NCBI GenBank assembly: GCA_013399875.1
Contig: VXAZ01008011.1
Span: 280-64,279, forward strand
Origin: Gymnorhina tibicen
Lineage: Eukaryota > Chordata > Aves > Passeriformes > Artamidae
Direction: 5' to 3'
Length of the DNA: 64,000 bases
Shown here: positions 24,405 through 37,616 of the stretch, piece by piece
Position numbering within the stretch: the stretch's first letter is position 1
Layout of the letters: each line of letters opens with the position of its first letter
The notes under the pieces: generated by a model
The model's database searches: none
The model's input: the letters and a program-made list of their open reading frames with translations, nothing else
Told to the model about the DNA's origin: nothing
Program-made: the position numbers and the translations under genes

Positions 24405-26047
24405 TGATGCATTACTTTCAGTTGTGCAGGCATAAAGCCAGTTTTCAGGAAACTGGACTTCCAGAAAACAAAAGTAGGGAATCAATGAATAAGTAATTTA
24501 CAAAACTACTCAGCCTAACTCTACACAACAGAGACAGAGTTTATAATCCCCTTTTTTTTCAGTATGTCACTATAATTAACAATGTGCATATGATTGGCAT
24601 TAGCAGTGATCTCCTCTGGAAGCTGAAACTTAGTTTTTATTCTGATCCTCCTTCTGGTAGAAGCAAATATTTTACCTGACTGTTTTAGCAGAGGTTTATC
24701 ATTTGAATACAAATACAAGACAGAATATCTGATACAGCATAGGGTGAATGAAACACAGAGACCCCATTTCTCCTGTCCCTTAAAAATAAATAAACACCTA
24801 CAAAAATACATACTTTGTGGGGACTAAGTTCTGGTTCATCAAAATGTAAAACACCTCGTTTAGTCGACAGTAGTAATATTGTTTGGACTTAGGGAACATT
24901 CTTACTGATTCATGAATATTCCAAGGGGATAGATTAATCTTTTGTGAACCATACAGCTCCAATGAAACTGCTGTTTAACATGCTAAAGTGCCAAATTTAT
25001 CTTCTTCTTGTACAAAAGAACTTCCTATAATAAAGACTCTTTGCAATAGCACTAAGGCATCTCTGTGGGGATTGTTTATTATGAAGTGTTGGCATTTCGA
25101 GATAGACATTTTGTCATGTATTACACAGCTATCTAAGGATACGAGTGTATGGCAATATCCTCCATTCAACTATATAGGTTAATTATTACTTGGGTTGTTC
25201 TGTCTGTACATTTATCCAAGGACAGATAAGCAATGCATTTATTAAACTTCATAATCTTCATGACTTCTATGGTGTTTCACATCTTCTGCCAGTGTACACA
25301 AAAATTAGGCAGACAGTCCACCATACATACTAAGGTAGATAGGCTGGTAGATCAATAGGTGGGTAGACAGAATTCAGTACAGGTAGAAAAACTGAGTTGT
25401 AGCTATCAGAACTTTTACAGAGATATCTGTGCCTTGTATGAGACAATAAACACAACTTGTCCTGATGGCCCAGAGCTCTGAGGACTAGACAGCCTCACTG
25501 AGTTGCCCACAGTGCTCACCCAATCCTGTGTTCTAGCACAGAGCAGATCTGACCCTTTTGGTCCCCAGTGATCTAGCAGGCTCAAGTGGCTCATATGAAA
25601 CTGTACCTTTATTCTGGTTCTGTACCCTGACTGCAGCTACCCTCTAATAATAGCTGTGCTTTTGCAAACAGACACTTTGTTCCATGGGTTAGCAATCTGT
25701 GAGACTCCAGGTTTGCCAGTTGTAGAACACTCGCATATAGTTTTCTACATGAAGTTGTATGTAGCAGTCTGAATAGTGCGTGTCTGGGCATGTCATGATC
25801 TCTTCAACCTGATACAAATTTCTGTACACTGACAATGGTCATATTTGGCCATAATGCTATTCAAACTTCTTAATTTTACTAGCAAATTATCCATGAAGGA
25901 TACAGACATAAATTTGAATAATGCCCTGTGAAATAAATTGGGTATGAAGGCTTAAAATAAAATCATACAAATGTTTCTAGTTTTGTAGGTGGAAAACTAT
26001 CTACCTGCTTATTCAATTTGCATACCTCAACAACATGGCATATTTTT

Positions 26048-26094
26048 ACTTTCTTTCCTTCTTTCTTTCTTTCTTAATTTCTTTCGTTCTCTCT
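26048..26094. repeat. TTTC tetranucleotide microsatellite
   Basis: CTTT units with several interruptions form a polypyrimidine tract. Confidence 0.85.
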
Positions 26095-29000
26095 AACTTT
26101 AGCAGTTCATTATGGTTTATGTTAGAAATTGAGAGTTTTGTCTCTTATCTACTTGCCTGTGGCAGCACAGCCTCAAATTGTGTATGCCATGAATATTTAA
26201 TGTGATGTTTACATAGAATACTAAGGAAATAGAGAGCAGATGTATATAAATGTCACCAGCAAGAAAAAGACCGATTACAGCAAAAGCCTAAAAAGTGCTG
26301 AGTATTAGCAGAAGGTCTATGTGAAATATGTGTATTATGGAATAGTTAGCTTGCTTCCTATTTAACCCTACTGATAGCACTGTGTTCCTACTCAAGTTTC
26401 CAAATGCAAAAGTTGAAATAACTGCCTCTATATATCAGTTTATAAGCAGGCCCAATCTTTGCATGCTCTGCAGATGCTGACATAGTTTTACTGGTGGGAG
26501 GGAATTTTTGGGCCATAGTCACCTGAATAGATTCCTTTAATTCCCACTGGAAATGGTGTCCTTAACACACTGAAGTTGGAAACAGAAAAGTGCACATCTT
26601 TAAAAAACACTAGAGGGAAGATCTAGGGAACTGTAAGTCAGCCTCATCTCAATCCACAGGCGTATAATGGAGCAAGTTCTCTGGGCTTTGTTCAGCTTTA
26701 AGAAGAGCTGTCTAACTGCCTAATGAGAGGATTCAGAGAAGATGGAGACAAACTCTTCTCAGAGATGTGCAAAGATAAGAGGCAGGAGACACAGGTTGGA
26801 ATATAGGAATGTTTTTTTTTTTAAACAGACACAGTTCAAACACTTGAACAGGTTAATCAAATATTGGAAAAGGCTGATCATAGATTTTTTTTATATTTCC
26901 ATCTCCATATATTTATTCAAAACATGACTTAACAAGTAATCTGAGGACCTGCACATCCTTCTATTATTCAGCAAAAGTCGCTTCGTGTATCAGGCATTAC
27001 AGGACTCTGTAATTCTAGGATTTCCATAGGATATTGGAAAGTTAAGAACTAGAAGGTTATTTGCCTCTCTCTTGTGTAGGCTACAACGCAAAACTTCGGA
27101 AACATGATTTATGAGATTTAAAAAAATGTTTGCCTTGTTGAAAGTATTAAACCCATAGAATTGAGCCACTCTAATAACAAATACAATTTCTTATACTAAG
27201 CATAATAATGAGTACAAAGTGATTTGAGAACATGGAAAAAATACCTAGGTAGCCCTTGTGCTCCCTTACTAAATGTCTTATAAATTGCTGAAAAATAGAA
27301 TGATAAATTGTTGAAGAGTTAGTGGAATAAGATGGAATTGCAAGCAATAGTACTGAGGAAGATAATTCAATGAAGTGCTTTCCACATTTATCACTGCTGT
27401 GTTCCCAAACTCCCGCACCAAGTCACTTTGGCTCAATAATTTACTTTATTGCTATAGACTTTATTGATCATATTTCACGCTGTACTAACCTAGCACTCTA
27501 TGTTTTGTCCTACTGTCGTGTGTTGTCTTACTGTATAGATTCAAAACTGCTAAGGGTCACAGTGCTAAACATTGTGGAGACACATATGATCCCTGCAAGA
27601 CTGACTTCCCAGAGATGCAGTCTCTGGAAATGTTGGATGACTCATGGGTGGTTTGGAGAATGAACACTTCTCTCACCACTCAGTATTCATTACTGTCCTG
27701 CCAGCCCAGCACCATGCATGTTACAATGTTGTGTCTGCAGGAGAAAGAGAATGGGGAGGCATTAAAAGGGAGAAGAATATATCAGGGACTATGGTATTCA
27801 CTCACGTGCAATTCTAGCACGTGCAATTGCACCTCATTAGAGAAAACTGCATTACACGCCAGAAATAATGTACCTTAGTACACTGGGACATAGACATCTT
27901 AGAGCCTATCTCCAGAAAATGTCACAAAGCACCATCTTAACCTTCTAACAGACATACAACACTATTAATATTAGTGATTTCAGTTTTCTGAATTTTTTTT
28001 CCTTCTCTTTACACATGCACTGTCTTCTACACTGCTCTCTTTTCCTAGACCATTTTCATACAAGTTTGCAGTTGTATATGTGGGTGATGTTGTAATCATT
28101 ACAGTGTGGTATTGTATCTCATTTCTGGAATCTCAGGTTCATTCCTGAAACAGACTCCTTCACAAACAAAATATCTACTACGCTCCACAGCATTTTTGCA
28201 ACTACCTGCTTTTGTCCTCTATACATAAACAAATTTCTGAAAACCTCAAACACCTATTTATCAAATAGGTGCTACTCTAACCTGGAAAGGGTGCTTGAAA
28301 CTTCAAAAGACATTTCTCTATTAGACTGATAAAGAGACTGACCAAGAGAAATAATTTTTCCAGGTGTTTATTTAACTGGTCAAATGAGAATCTTTTAGAA
28401 GCAAATTTATTCACTCCATTCAGTGTAGTAGTAATCAGATTTGTAAACTACCAGTGAGTATTTTTAGAATAATAAAAAATGGAGAGCAAAAACAGATGGA
28501 AGGATGGTCTTAGAAATAAAGTGTCACTTATGTTGTTCAAAGAGTTTGTTTTAAGGTAAGCAATGTTACCATAGAAAACTTGAAATATTTAGAAAACAGA
28601 AAATTTCTTTCTGTATGATGACAGCTCATCACTTTGAAAAAACATATGATGAATACTCTAAACATTTCTTACTTTTCAGAGAGTTAAGATTCTAAATTTC
28701 CTGACAAAAACATTAATTAGAACTAATTCCAGAGAGTTAGGTGCATCCCATATTCAGGAAGAAACAGTCACACAGATAGACTGCTTGCAAAGGAATGCAC
28801 TGGCACTGGTTTACACAATATGACAGTTTGGCCCACAAAAATCGTAACACTACAAAACTTAAGCATTGGTGAAAAGGCATTGAACTTAATATTTATAGAA
28901 TATATTCAGATTGAAGAACTCTTGTTTTCTTCCCCAAATTTTGTCTGTCTTCACAGTAAACATCATATATGGTTTTCAGATATGACATATATAGGTTCTT

Positions 29001-32000
29001 CTATGTTTCCGATCCTGCTTTAATGGTTTGTATAGTTGTTAAATATTCTGTACACACCTAGATAACTACTTTATTTGACATCAAGATTTCTTCATTACTT
29101 CCACCCACTTAGAAAACCCAATCACAAATTGTTCTGAGCATTATGTACTTATCTGTATCAACATGAGTAGATGCATTTCATCTGCGTGCATTTCTGAAGC
29201 AGTAGGACAAGAAACAAGTTTCCACATAACTATGAAGGAAAATATAGGGACTGTTTTAATGATTAGTTATTAGTATTGCTCTTCCTACCAATGAAATCAG
29301 ATCAAGACCACATATCTTTCAAACTGAAGTTACAAAATGCAGGCCTTCAGATCAAATTCTTTTATTTTCGACAGCTTTAATAACTTAGAGAGAATATTAT
29401 GACAATATCTTCTTTAACAAAAAGCAACCTTTTGCTGAAATTGCTTTAACAATCATAAGAAAAAAACTGTTCCACTGTGATTCTTCCAAGCCACTGTACT
29501 AGAACAAATTCAACCCATTCTAATTGGGTGACATCAGGCAGCAGTGAAAATGCAATTTGTTGTGAAATTTGTTTTTGCATTTTGCCGTTAGAAGCCCAGC
29601 GTTCAACTCGTTCACAGCTCTCCACTGGACCTTATCAAAGAACATGCTGGCTGGAGGGCATCAGCAGCACTGATCACTCAAAGGGAAACAGAACAGCTGT
29701 GTTCCTGACAGCTGGAGCAAGCATGACGTCCATCAGCAACTAACGGGAATATCTAAAACTGTTCTCCTTAGCAGGGTGCCCGCAAATCCAGTTATGTTGC
29801 AAATTAGAGTTCTCAGCCACCGTCAATTTCAACCATTATTTTTTAGTAGATGATAAACATTTCTTTATAGATCTGTGTATTTTTTTGTCATTCTGTTATT
29901 CATCATCCATAAAGTAGCTTTAGGTAAGAATTATAAGAGGATTAGCTGTTTCAGAGCTCAGGTTCTAAGAATTCTCCTATGCAGATGCACTTCAGAAGTT
30001 CACACTGCAAACATACACAGAAATCTCACAAAAGAAATACATTTTCAGATCATATTTTTAAGCCTAAAAAGAGCTGCTAATAAGGTGTATGACCTGCTCC
30101 CAAATTATCTCTGTTTTGTTTTTTTTTTATCCTGATACTGATACCTGAGCTTTAAAAACTGTGTATTTATTGTTACCAATTCACAAAATTAAAAGTACAT
30201 CTGATTTTTATGTACAGTAGTCAAAAATATATTAACCCAGCACTGCTTATCTGACAAAGTAACCCGTATCATAGAATCTTATTTTGTACTGTTCACTAGA
30301 TAGAGAGATAACATGAAGTTAAAAAAAAGAGTAGTGCATATTTGATGTTCTCAGTTCTGATCACTTTCACACTTCCTGTTTGTCCCTTTGAACTGCAATT
30401 AGACTTCACTTAATGGCCTTTCATAGCATTTGTTCCTTATTCAAGAGTGGCTTGTTGGCTAGTTAGCCTGTTGTTCTACTAAAGCACACGACTGATTAAA
30501 CAAAAGAAGCTGATAGCTCATTTAGCTCGTATTTACTTCAGTTTCTGGCTTTTACATATTTCAGTTTTAAAAAATCTGTAACCCATTCTTTAAGGCATTA
30601 TTATTACCCAAGGTGGATTATACCATTACAGATGTAGATTCAATAAAATCAGTGCAAACTCTGAAGTTCAAAACAGCTTTAAATCATTGCCTTATGGTCA
30701 AGAAGCTACCAGCATGCTGGGCACTGTCTTACTCTTTCAGGACAGGTGTTGCTTTTGAATAAGGAGATATTATATTTGGGACAATAAGTTTTAAGCTGGA
30801 CTGTGTATCTCTATATGAATATGAATAACAAAGATATGGCTCACAAGTTGTGTTCAGACTCCCAGCCTTCCGGCGTGTCCTTCACAGGTTCTTTCCATGA
30901 TGTAGACTGCCTGCTGTCAATCTCCCAAAGCAGAGGTGAACAGAGCTCTTCAAATATGTCCCACCCAAAAGAAAAAAGTCTTAAATTACAGTTACATCCA
31001 ATTTCTCAATAATGGCATACTCCTATTCATACTCCTAGTCAGCAAAACGCCTAAATGCTGTTGACTAAAATTTTGCCCAAAGAAAATAAAATAGCAATCA
31101 TTAATGAATGACTCTTCCTTCAGTTACTAAATTTGCATTTGCAATCAAGGTATTAAAGAACTGACAATTAAACAATTAGTATTGAAAAATCTAAAGAATG
31201 AAAAAAGCAGAAAAATAATTGATCAAATGCTGTGATTCTGCAAATACCTTACTCTGACATGTTTCTGTATTAGCATGATATTGAGAAAGTTCATGGGAAA
31301 ATCATCCAGACTGCTCACTCGCTGCACAAAGCAGTGAATTAACATATAAGCAACTATACTAACCTGTGTGAATGTCTAATTTTTATAGTTATGTATTTGA
31401 TATGTCAAGTAAAAATTATGATGCCTGTAGGTGAAATCTATATATCAATTCTTTACCATACAGGCAACTCTCATTTATGCCAGTGTCATGTATACTTCCG
31501 TTCATGTTAAGAATAATGTCTTTTTTTTATATAAGGACAGATTGTGGTCTTTTCTAATATCTCACCAAGGTGGGCAGGAGAAGTTCCCCGGGTCTATCAG
31601 TGGGCTGCCACCTACTGACAGTAGTTTGATTTGAGACTCATGCACTGGGACTCTTACCCTAAAAAACACAGGGGGGGATACAGGAATCAGAAAAATGTAG
31701 GACTTTATAGTTCCCAGAGTGTTTTTTTCTCACTTTCAAGAGATAAAGCACACTGTCTTGTACAGATGCCTCCCAAAAATTGTCTAAATTACTTCTTGAT
31801 GCAGCGCTGTACTGTGCTGGACCTAGCTCAGAGCTATGACTAAATGCAGTAACCCAGCTTTTACAGCTGCAGTATGACAGACGGGGAGGGAGGATGCCTT
31901 AATTAACCGTGTTTACTTATGTACAGGACATGAAAACAAAAACTGAAACTCACTTGAAAACAACGAGACTAACTGCTTCTACCTGCTCTTTTTCAGCTAA

Positions 32001-32280
32001 AACAGGTTTTCCACGGAATTCAAGATTTCCTTTTAAATAAGTGATTTATAATCTCAGTAATTCTTGTTTACTGTAAGCAAAACAGCAGATTAGTAATGTG
32101 TTAAATACGAGTTATTAAATTCCCATTAGACTAAATTACCATCCTCAGAGATATAGAAAACTACTCCAAATTAATTTGTGTCTTTCAATAACTGTATTTC
32201 ATATGTTTGTAAAAACACTATTAATTTTAAGGTTTGTGCTACAGGAGCTTGGTTGGTCTTTAAAATACAACCAAGACTTT

Positions 32281-32301
32281 TAGGTCATATTATATGACCT
32301 A
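32281..32301. repeat. Palindrome with inverted AGGTCA half-sites
   Basis: TAGGTCATA, TTA, TATGACCTA is a perfect palindrome with 9-base arms. It contains AGGTCA and TGACCT, the half-site bound by many nuclear receptors, in inverted order with seven bases between. The spacing is not a standard response element. Confidence 0.6.
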
Positions 32302-32840
32302 TCCTCTTCAGTAAAGCTGTGTTGCAAAAGTAAATAAGAAAATAAAATGCTCTTTTAAGAGTCTTTTCCATGCAGAATAAGATGCAGTTAATTTTGAGGG
32401 TTCTTTGGCTGAAGTCTAACTTGAAATAATCTTTATACTTCATCTATATCTATTTAGACATTACTAGGCCAGGTGGTAGTCTAGCATCCTCCAGAAATGT
32501 TTTTCTAATGATGTCCCCACTATTTTTCAATTGCATCTTGCCTAGAACAGAAGCACTGTTTCCAGGTATTTTTAAAAGCCTATTTTTCAAATCCGTAACA
32601 TTGTGAGGAAAATACACACCTTTTATTTCTTGTTACCCATTCTAAATATCAATGACTGAGCTCAAAATCTTATTGTAGTAAATACTGCCATTTCTTCAAC
32701 TTGAATGGACTTCCTTTTAACTTCCTTTTCCTGGATTATGAAGCTACTACCCTTGAAGTTCTTCACAGAAACAAGAACCTCCAGGATGATGATAGACTCT
32801 TGTAAATGCTGAGGGTTTAGTCGTGGAGAGATTTTCCAGC

Positions 32841-32894
32841 TTTCTGCCAGTGTCCGTGTGAAAGTCCTTGCTTTCACACGGATGCTGGCTGAAA
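32841..32894 (+). other. Long pre-miRNA-like hairpin
   Basis: Left arm 32841-32864 and right arm 32871-32894 are inverted copies of 24 bases around a 6-base loop (TCCTTG). The inner 11 pairs are perfect (CCGTGTGAAAG / CTTTCACACGG). Further out there are two adjacent G-U pairs when read as plus-strand RNA and one T-T mismatch, and then pairing resumes. On the minus strand the two wobbles would be A-C mismatches, so a plus-strand transcript folds better. The form suits a short miRNA precursor or a relic of a palindromic transposon. I do not recognise a known miRNA in either arm. Confidence 0.35.
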
Positions 32895-33308
32895 ACAGAG
32901 GTTTTTGTAAACTAGTCCCTTTATCTTGCAGGTGCAAAGTTGTTATGCAGTTTGTTGTGATACTGACTAGAGAAATATTTTGAAATGGGTGTTGTAGAGT
33001 TTAACCAATCATTCTAAGAGGTGGATGGTCAAGGACCAATAACCTTATGCCATTCAAGCGAACTAAGATATATAAACCAGTCTGTAAATTAATAAGTAAT
33101 TCCATGTCTTCCTGGATCGGCCTATCTTGTTTCTTGCTGTTTCCGGTACAGCAGCGACAGACTGCTTCCTTCTTTGAAGTGAGTGGTCTGAAACCTGGGG
33201 TATGACTTCACAGAGGAACAGTTCCATAGTAACTGTTCTCCTACACTTAAAAAATAGAGGGAGGTAACACATACTAGAAATTAATACTCAGAGGAAACAT
33301 TAGAGCAC

Positions 33309-33424
<116 letters not shown>

Positions 33425-34459
33425 GTGTGCTGAAAATTACATGCAGTTTATCAGGAGCATCCTATTTAAACATGTCATTGTCTACTGAATAATTTTTATT
33501 TATAGTAAAATGCACTTCTTAAAGAGCTATTGCTGTAAGTTGTTGGTGGCATCTACTGAAACCTATTTTTCCATTTAAACCACACACTTTAAAATCCTTA
33601 CGTGCAATGTGTGATGTACTTTTTCTAGTACTCTGTATTTTTTTAAATATTTATGTACCTTTGTAACATCTAAAGCAAAATACGTAAGTCAAAAATTTGC
33701 TTCTATTCATCAAAGTTAGCAACATTATGTAAATAATGAAGCCCTTACAAATATATTATTTTTTTCTTAAAGAGTGAAGACCATACATTTGGTTAGTTAC
33801 ATTTTACTCCTATTCCTCAACAAGTGCTGAAATGTACTTAAGATGTCTTGGGGGGTGAGAGCAATAAAATATAGCCTTCTGTACTTTGAATAATCCTACA
33901 CAATGAAGTGCCAAATTGTCTAAATGTGTAATTGCATTGTTTTACTTCAAGAACCTAAGTAATAAAGCAGTATTAATCTCTAAATGGTATTAGTTTCCTA
34001 TAGATGATCACCATCATTTTGTAGAACACTAATTAAATTTGAAGGCCTTCTTAAGAAGAGCTTTGCTGAAGATAAATCATAAGCCAAAACAAGTGAAAAA
34101 AAAGGCACTGAAAATCTGCCAGTTGCCTAATGTCCTTAGTCTCTACACTCTATTTATCAGCGTACTAATCCTCAGCCTATAGTTTGCTCCATTTTCATGG
34201 TTCTAAATGCATGTAAATGCCATAATTAATGTGTTCTTTGGTCTGCACTTGTTGACTTAAGAAACACAAACTCTATGTTTTGCTTAATCAGCATCTTTTT
34301 CAGCTTTGGTAGTACAGGACACATATCTCCAATGCAATTTTTCTCTTAACTTTCCTTTTGGTTTTGTAAACAGAAAGTCAAACTGCCACTGTGCCATCAG
34401 TGCTCCAATTTCTACACTCAAAAACACATACTTTTGCTTCTTATTATATAGCTTTTAAT

Positions 34460-34900
34460 GGACATAGAATACTGCTGATGCTTCAACATCATCTAGTTCC
34501 TGTGCCATGGGCAAGGACATGTTCCACTCAATAGATTGCTTAAAGCTCCATCCAGCCTGACCTTGACTACTGCCAAGGATGGGGCATCTAGAGCTTCTCT
34601 GGGCAACCTGTTCTAGCACCTCACCACCCTCACAATAGAGAATTTCTCCCTAATATCTAATCTTATTATGCCCTCTTTCAACTTAAAGCCATCCCCCATT
34701 ACTACATGTCGTAAAATGTCCTTCTACAGCCTTTCTGTGGGTCCCTTTATTTACTGGACGGCTGCTATAAGGCCTCCCCTGAGTTTTCTCCAGCTGAACA
34801 ACCCAAATGCTTTCAGGCTGTCTTCATCAGAGGTGCTCCTGCTCTCTGATCTTTATGACTCTCCTCTGGACTCACCAGTTAAGAAACAGATTTTGCTTCT
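34460..34900 (-). mobile_element. CR1 LINE 3' fragment, 5'-truncated
   Basis: The minus strand matches the CR1 3' UTR and the last part of the ORF. Plus-strand landmarks are CATAGAAT near 34463, CCATCCAGCCTGACCTTGA, GGCAACCTGTTCTAGCACCTCACC and CTCCTCTGGACTCAC near 34860-34877. The copy is diverged and ends abruptly at about 34900. It is not coding. Confidence 0.9.
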
Positions 34901-36192
34901 GGGTCCAGTCAAATGCATTTCAAAAGGAAAACAATTTCAGACATAGTCATCATGGTCTCTATAAAATCATTCCTATTTCCTATCTCTCCTGGCCACATTT
35001 GGTCTTTGCTATTTGCCTGTTTTCTGCAATAAACAAGACTCCATCTTTCATTTAATTGCTATATGCATGGCAGAGTGATGGGAAGGCAGATTTCCTCACA
35101 GCAATGATGCTTCAATGCTATCAGTGGTCTTTCCAAGATAAAACATTTCAATTATAAGATCGCCCTATGTTTTCCTTTCTTTTCTCTAACAAACTACTAC
35201 AATTCCAAAATTTTTAACTTTCCAAATACCTTATATCAGTTTGCATATGGTATAAGAACTAGGATACATGGCACTCCATATTGAAAAATAGGGTGCTATT
35301 GAACTATAGCACTTTTTAATCGCTGTATAATCTGCTTAGCTACCATGTATGAATGAGATAAATTGAGGGTTGAACTCCTTTGCAGCCTGCAAAACCATAA
35401 CAATTTGTCTCTTGCAGACATACTAGCACTAAAAATGAAAAATGAGCAGATACACGAATCTCAGTTCTCCACTTGTATAGTACATGCCTGTTGCTGCCTG
35501 GAGGAATTTGCATCCCAGTGGAGAACAGAGTGGGAAAGTTTCTATGAAGAGACCCCTCCTCTATTCTTAGCGTCACCATTCCACTTTTCACACAGTACTT
35601 TATGAAATGACAACACAGAAGCAGGCCATGAATTAAAGGAGGTATTAAAGTGTAGTTTTAGGAAATGCTGCTTTCAGTATCCTTTTTTTGACACACAAAT
35701 AAGCAAATAACACCCACATATATCCTACAGTTCCAAATTTGAAGTACAAATTAGTATTTTTTTAATTGTTTTTAGCACTGCCAGTCTCAATCAAAAATTA
35801 ACAAATTTTTTATATATAATTATTTAGATTTAAATTTGTTTAAAGTGTGAAATAAATACGATTTAAACATTTAGGTCTAAATATATGTCTTAAAAATCCA
35901 TGTTCAATTTTGCCTTGAGTATGTATCTTTCACATTGCAGCAGCCTTTGTGAAACTCTTGATGAGCCTTATTTTCTCTTTAGCCACTCTGTATGCACCCA
36001 GTTATAAGCAGGCTACAACAAAGTACCGCACCAGACAAGAAGAATTAGGTTGTGATTTGCAAAGACATTAGAAGAAAAGCTTGATAGATATTATAGAGAA
36101 GGCATTGGAGTTAAGAACTAAATCAGCAGCAGCACTGGCTGTCTGAAAAGTCACTGAGACACCAGATTCCATTAGGCTTGCAGGAGAGTACT
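34901..36192. other. Unique DNA, no gene seen
   Basis: No family motif is found in either strand. The two overlapping frames at 35340-35605 are of chance length. Confidence 0.5.
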
Positions 36193-36685
36193 TGTCCTGG
36201 TTTCAGCCAACGACAGCTGCATTTGCTGCAGTAGCCACGATGGGGCAGAGCCTGGGGCAGTGTGGGCATGGCCAGGACCCTAATATTATCCGAGACCATC
36301 TTATGTCATTGGCAAGGGTGAGAGAAAGGGAACTCTCTTGCTGCATTCTGGGGTAGGACGCATGTCTTCTTCAGTCAGGAAAACGTGGCAGCAGTCAGGT
36401 TGGGTAACGCTCTGCAACGAGCATTTTTGCATGTGAATCATTCTCTCTTTTTGTATACTTTTATTATTAATATTGTTGCTGTTACTGTTCATTTTCTTAT
36501 CACTGTTTCCAGTAAATTGTTCTTAACATGTGATTTTTACATTTTGTGCCTCCAGTTCCCAACTCCATCCTCAGAGCAGGAAGTGGGAGGGGAAGGCAAG
36601 GGGAGCAAGTGAGAGGTGTCTGGTTTGGAAGAGTCTTGTGGGTAGGGGTCACTAAATTGGGTAGTGCCTTTCCTAAACCATGACA
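36193..36685 (+). mobile_element. Solo LTR of an avian endogenous retrovirus (493 bp)
   Basis: The element runs from TGTCCTGGTTTCAG to CTAAACCATGACA, giving TG...CA ends that are near-inverted copies of each other. Inner landmarks of the family are a TATTATTAATATT tract, then TAAATTGTTCTTA, and a purine-rich GGGAGGGGAAGG segment near the 3' end. The order of these parts suggests plus-sense. Flanks are GTACT (36188-36192) and GGACT (36686-36690), a 5-bp duplication with one change. No internal retroviral genes remain, so it is a solo LTR. The 63- and 75-residue frames inside are not genes. Confidence 0.82.
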
Positions 36686-37616
36686 GGACTATACCTACAC
36701 ACAGATACAGGATTTCATTCTTGTGTTCCAGTATCTGAAACTTACTTACAGAAAGGACAGTGTTAGAGTATTTATGTTCCCTCCATGATCCTAAGGTATT
36801 TGAAGCTATTTTTTTCTGCTAAGGGGGTTGACTTCTGTGCTTTGACTGTGCCTAACATATCAGCATGCTGAAAATTGCATTAGATATTTATTTATCTGCT
36901 TGTTTAGGTACCTAAATACCTTTAGAAAATACGACCCCATGAACTGCACAACTATTAGGCTTTGACTGTCTGCTACTACTACTCCCAAATCAAAAGAGAG
37001 GATAGATTACTACCAATCCTAAGAAGTCCTACAGGAATGTTAAATACCCTGACTCAGGTTATTAAATGCATGTACAGTAACTGCTCGCTGCTCCTGGCTT
37101 TCATTTGGGAAAAGCTTTTGTCATTATCTTTGTCACTCAGCAGCTGGAACCTCACAACATTGAAAATGTCCTCACATTTTGAAAAAACAGTAACCATGCT
37201 GTACCTTAAAAGACTGAATACTGGCATTGTACAAGTTTAATCAGGTTTTATGCACATCTGGCCTCTGCAATACAGCCTGTCTGAGGAAAGCATGCATTCT
37301 GTCACTTCCTATTGATAAGGAGATAAATAGAAACAGGACAAATCCACTGGATATCCGTGCTCAAGCATTAGGCTAAAGAAAAAATAAATCCCTGCAGCAT
37401 TTAATTTCCAGATTTTTTTCTATTGATAATACAATCTCAACTAGAAATCTCATAAGCAAATATTGCTGTTTTCAGTTAGATTATTATTGGACATGTTCCC
37501 TGGAAAAAATCCTATCTTTGAGGTGGTAAAAGTATTCTCCTATTTTAACAATTGATGTTTCAACTTTGGTTAAATAAATGTGACTATTTTTTAATGCTTG
37601 ATGGCTTCAGATTTTA
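36686..37616. other. Unique DNA, no gene seen
   Basis: Nothing recognisable lies between the solo LTR and the CR1 copy. The 92-residue plus frame at 36962-37240 shows only a serine/leucine-rich low-complexity stretch. Confidence 0.5.
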
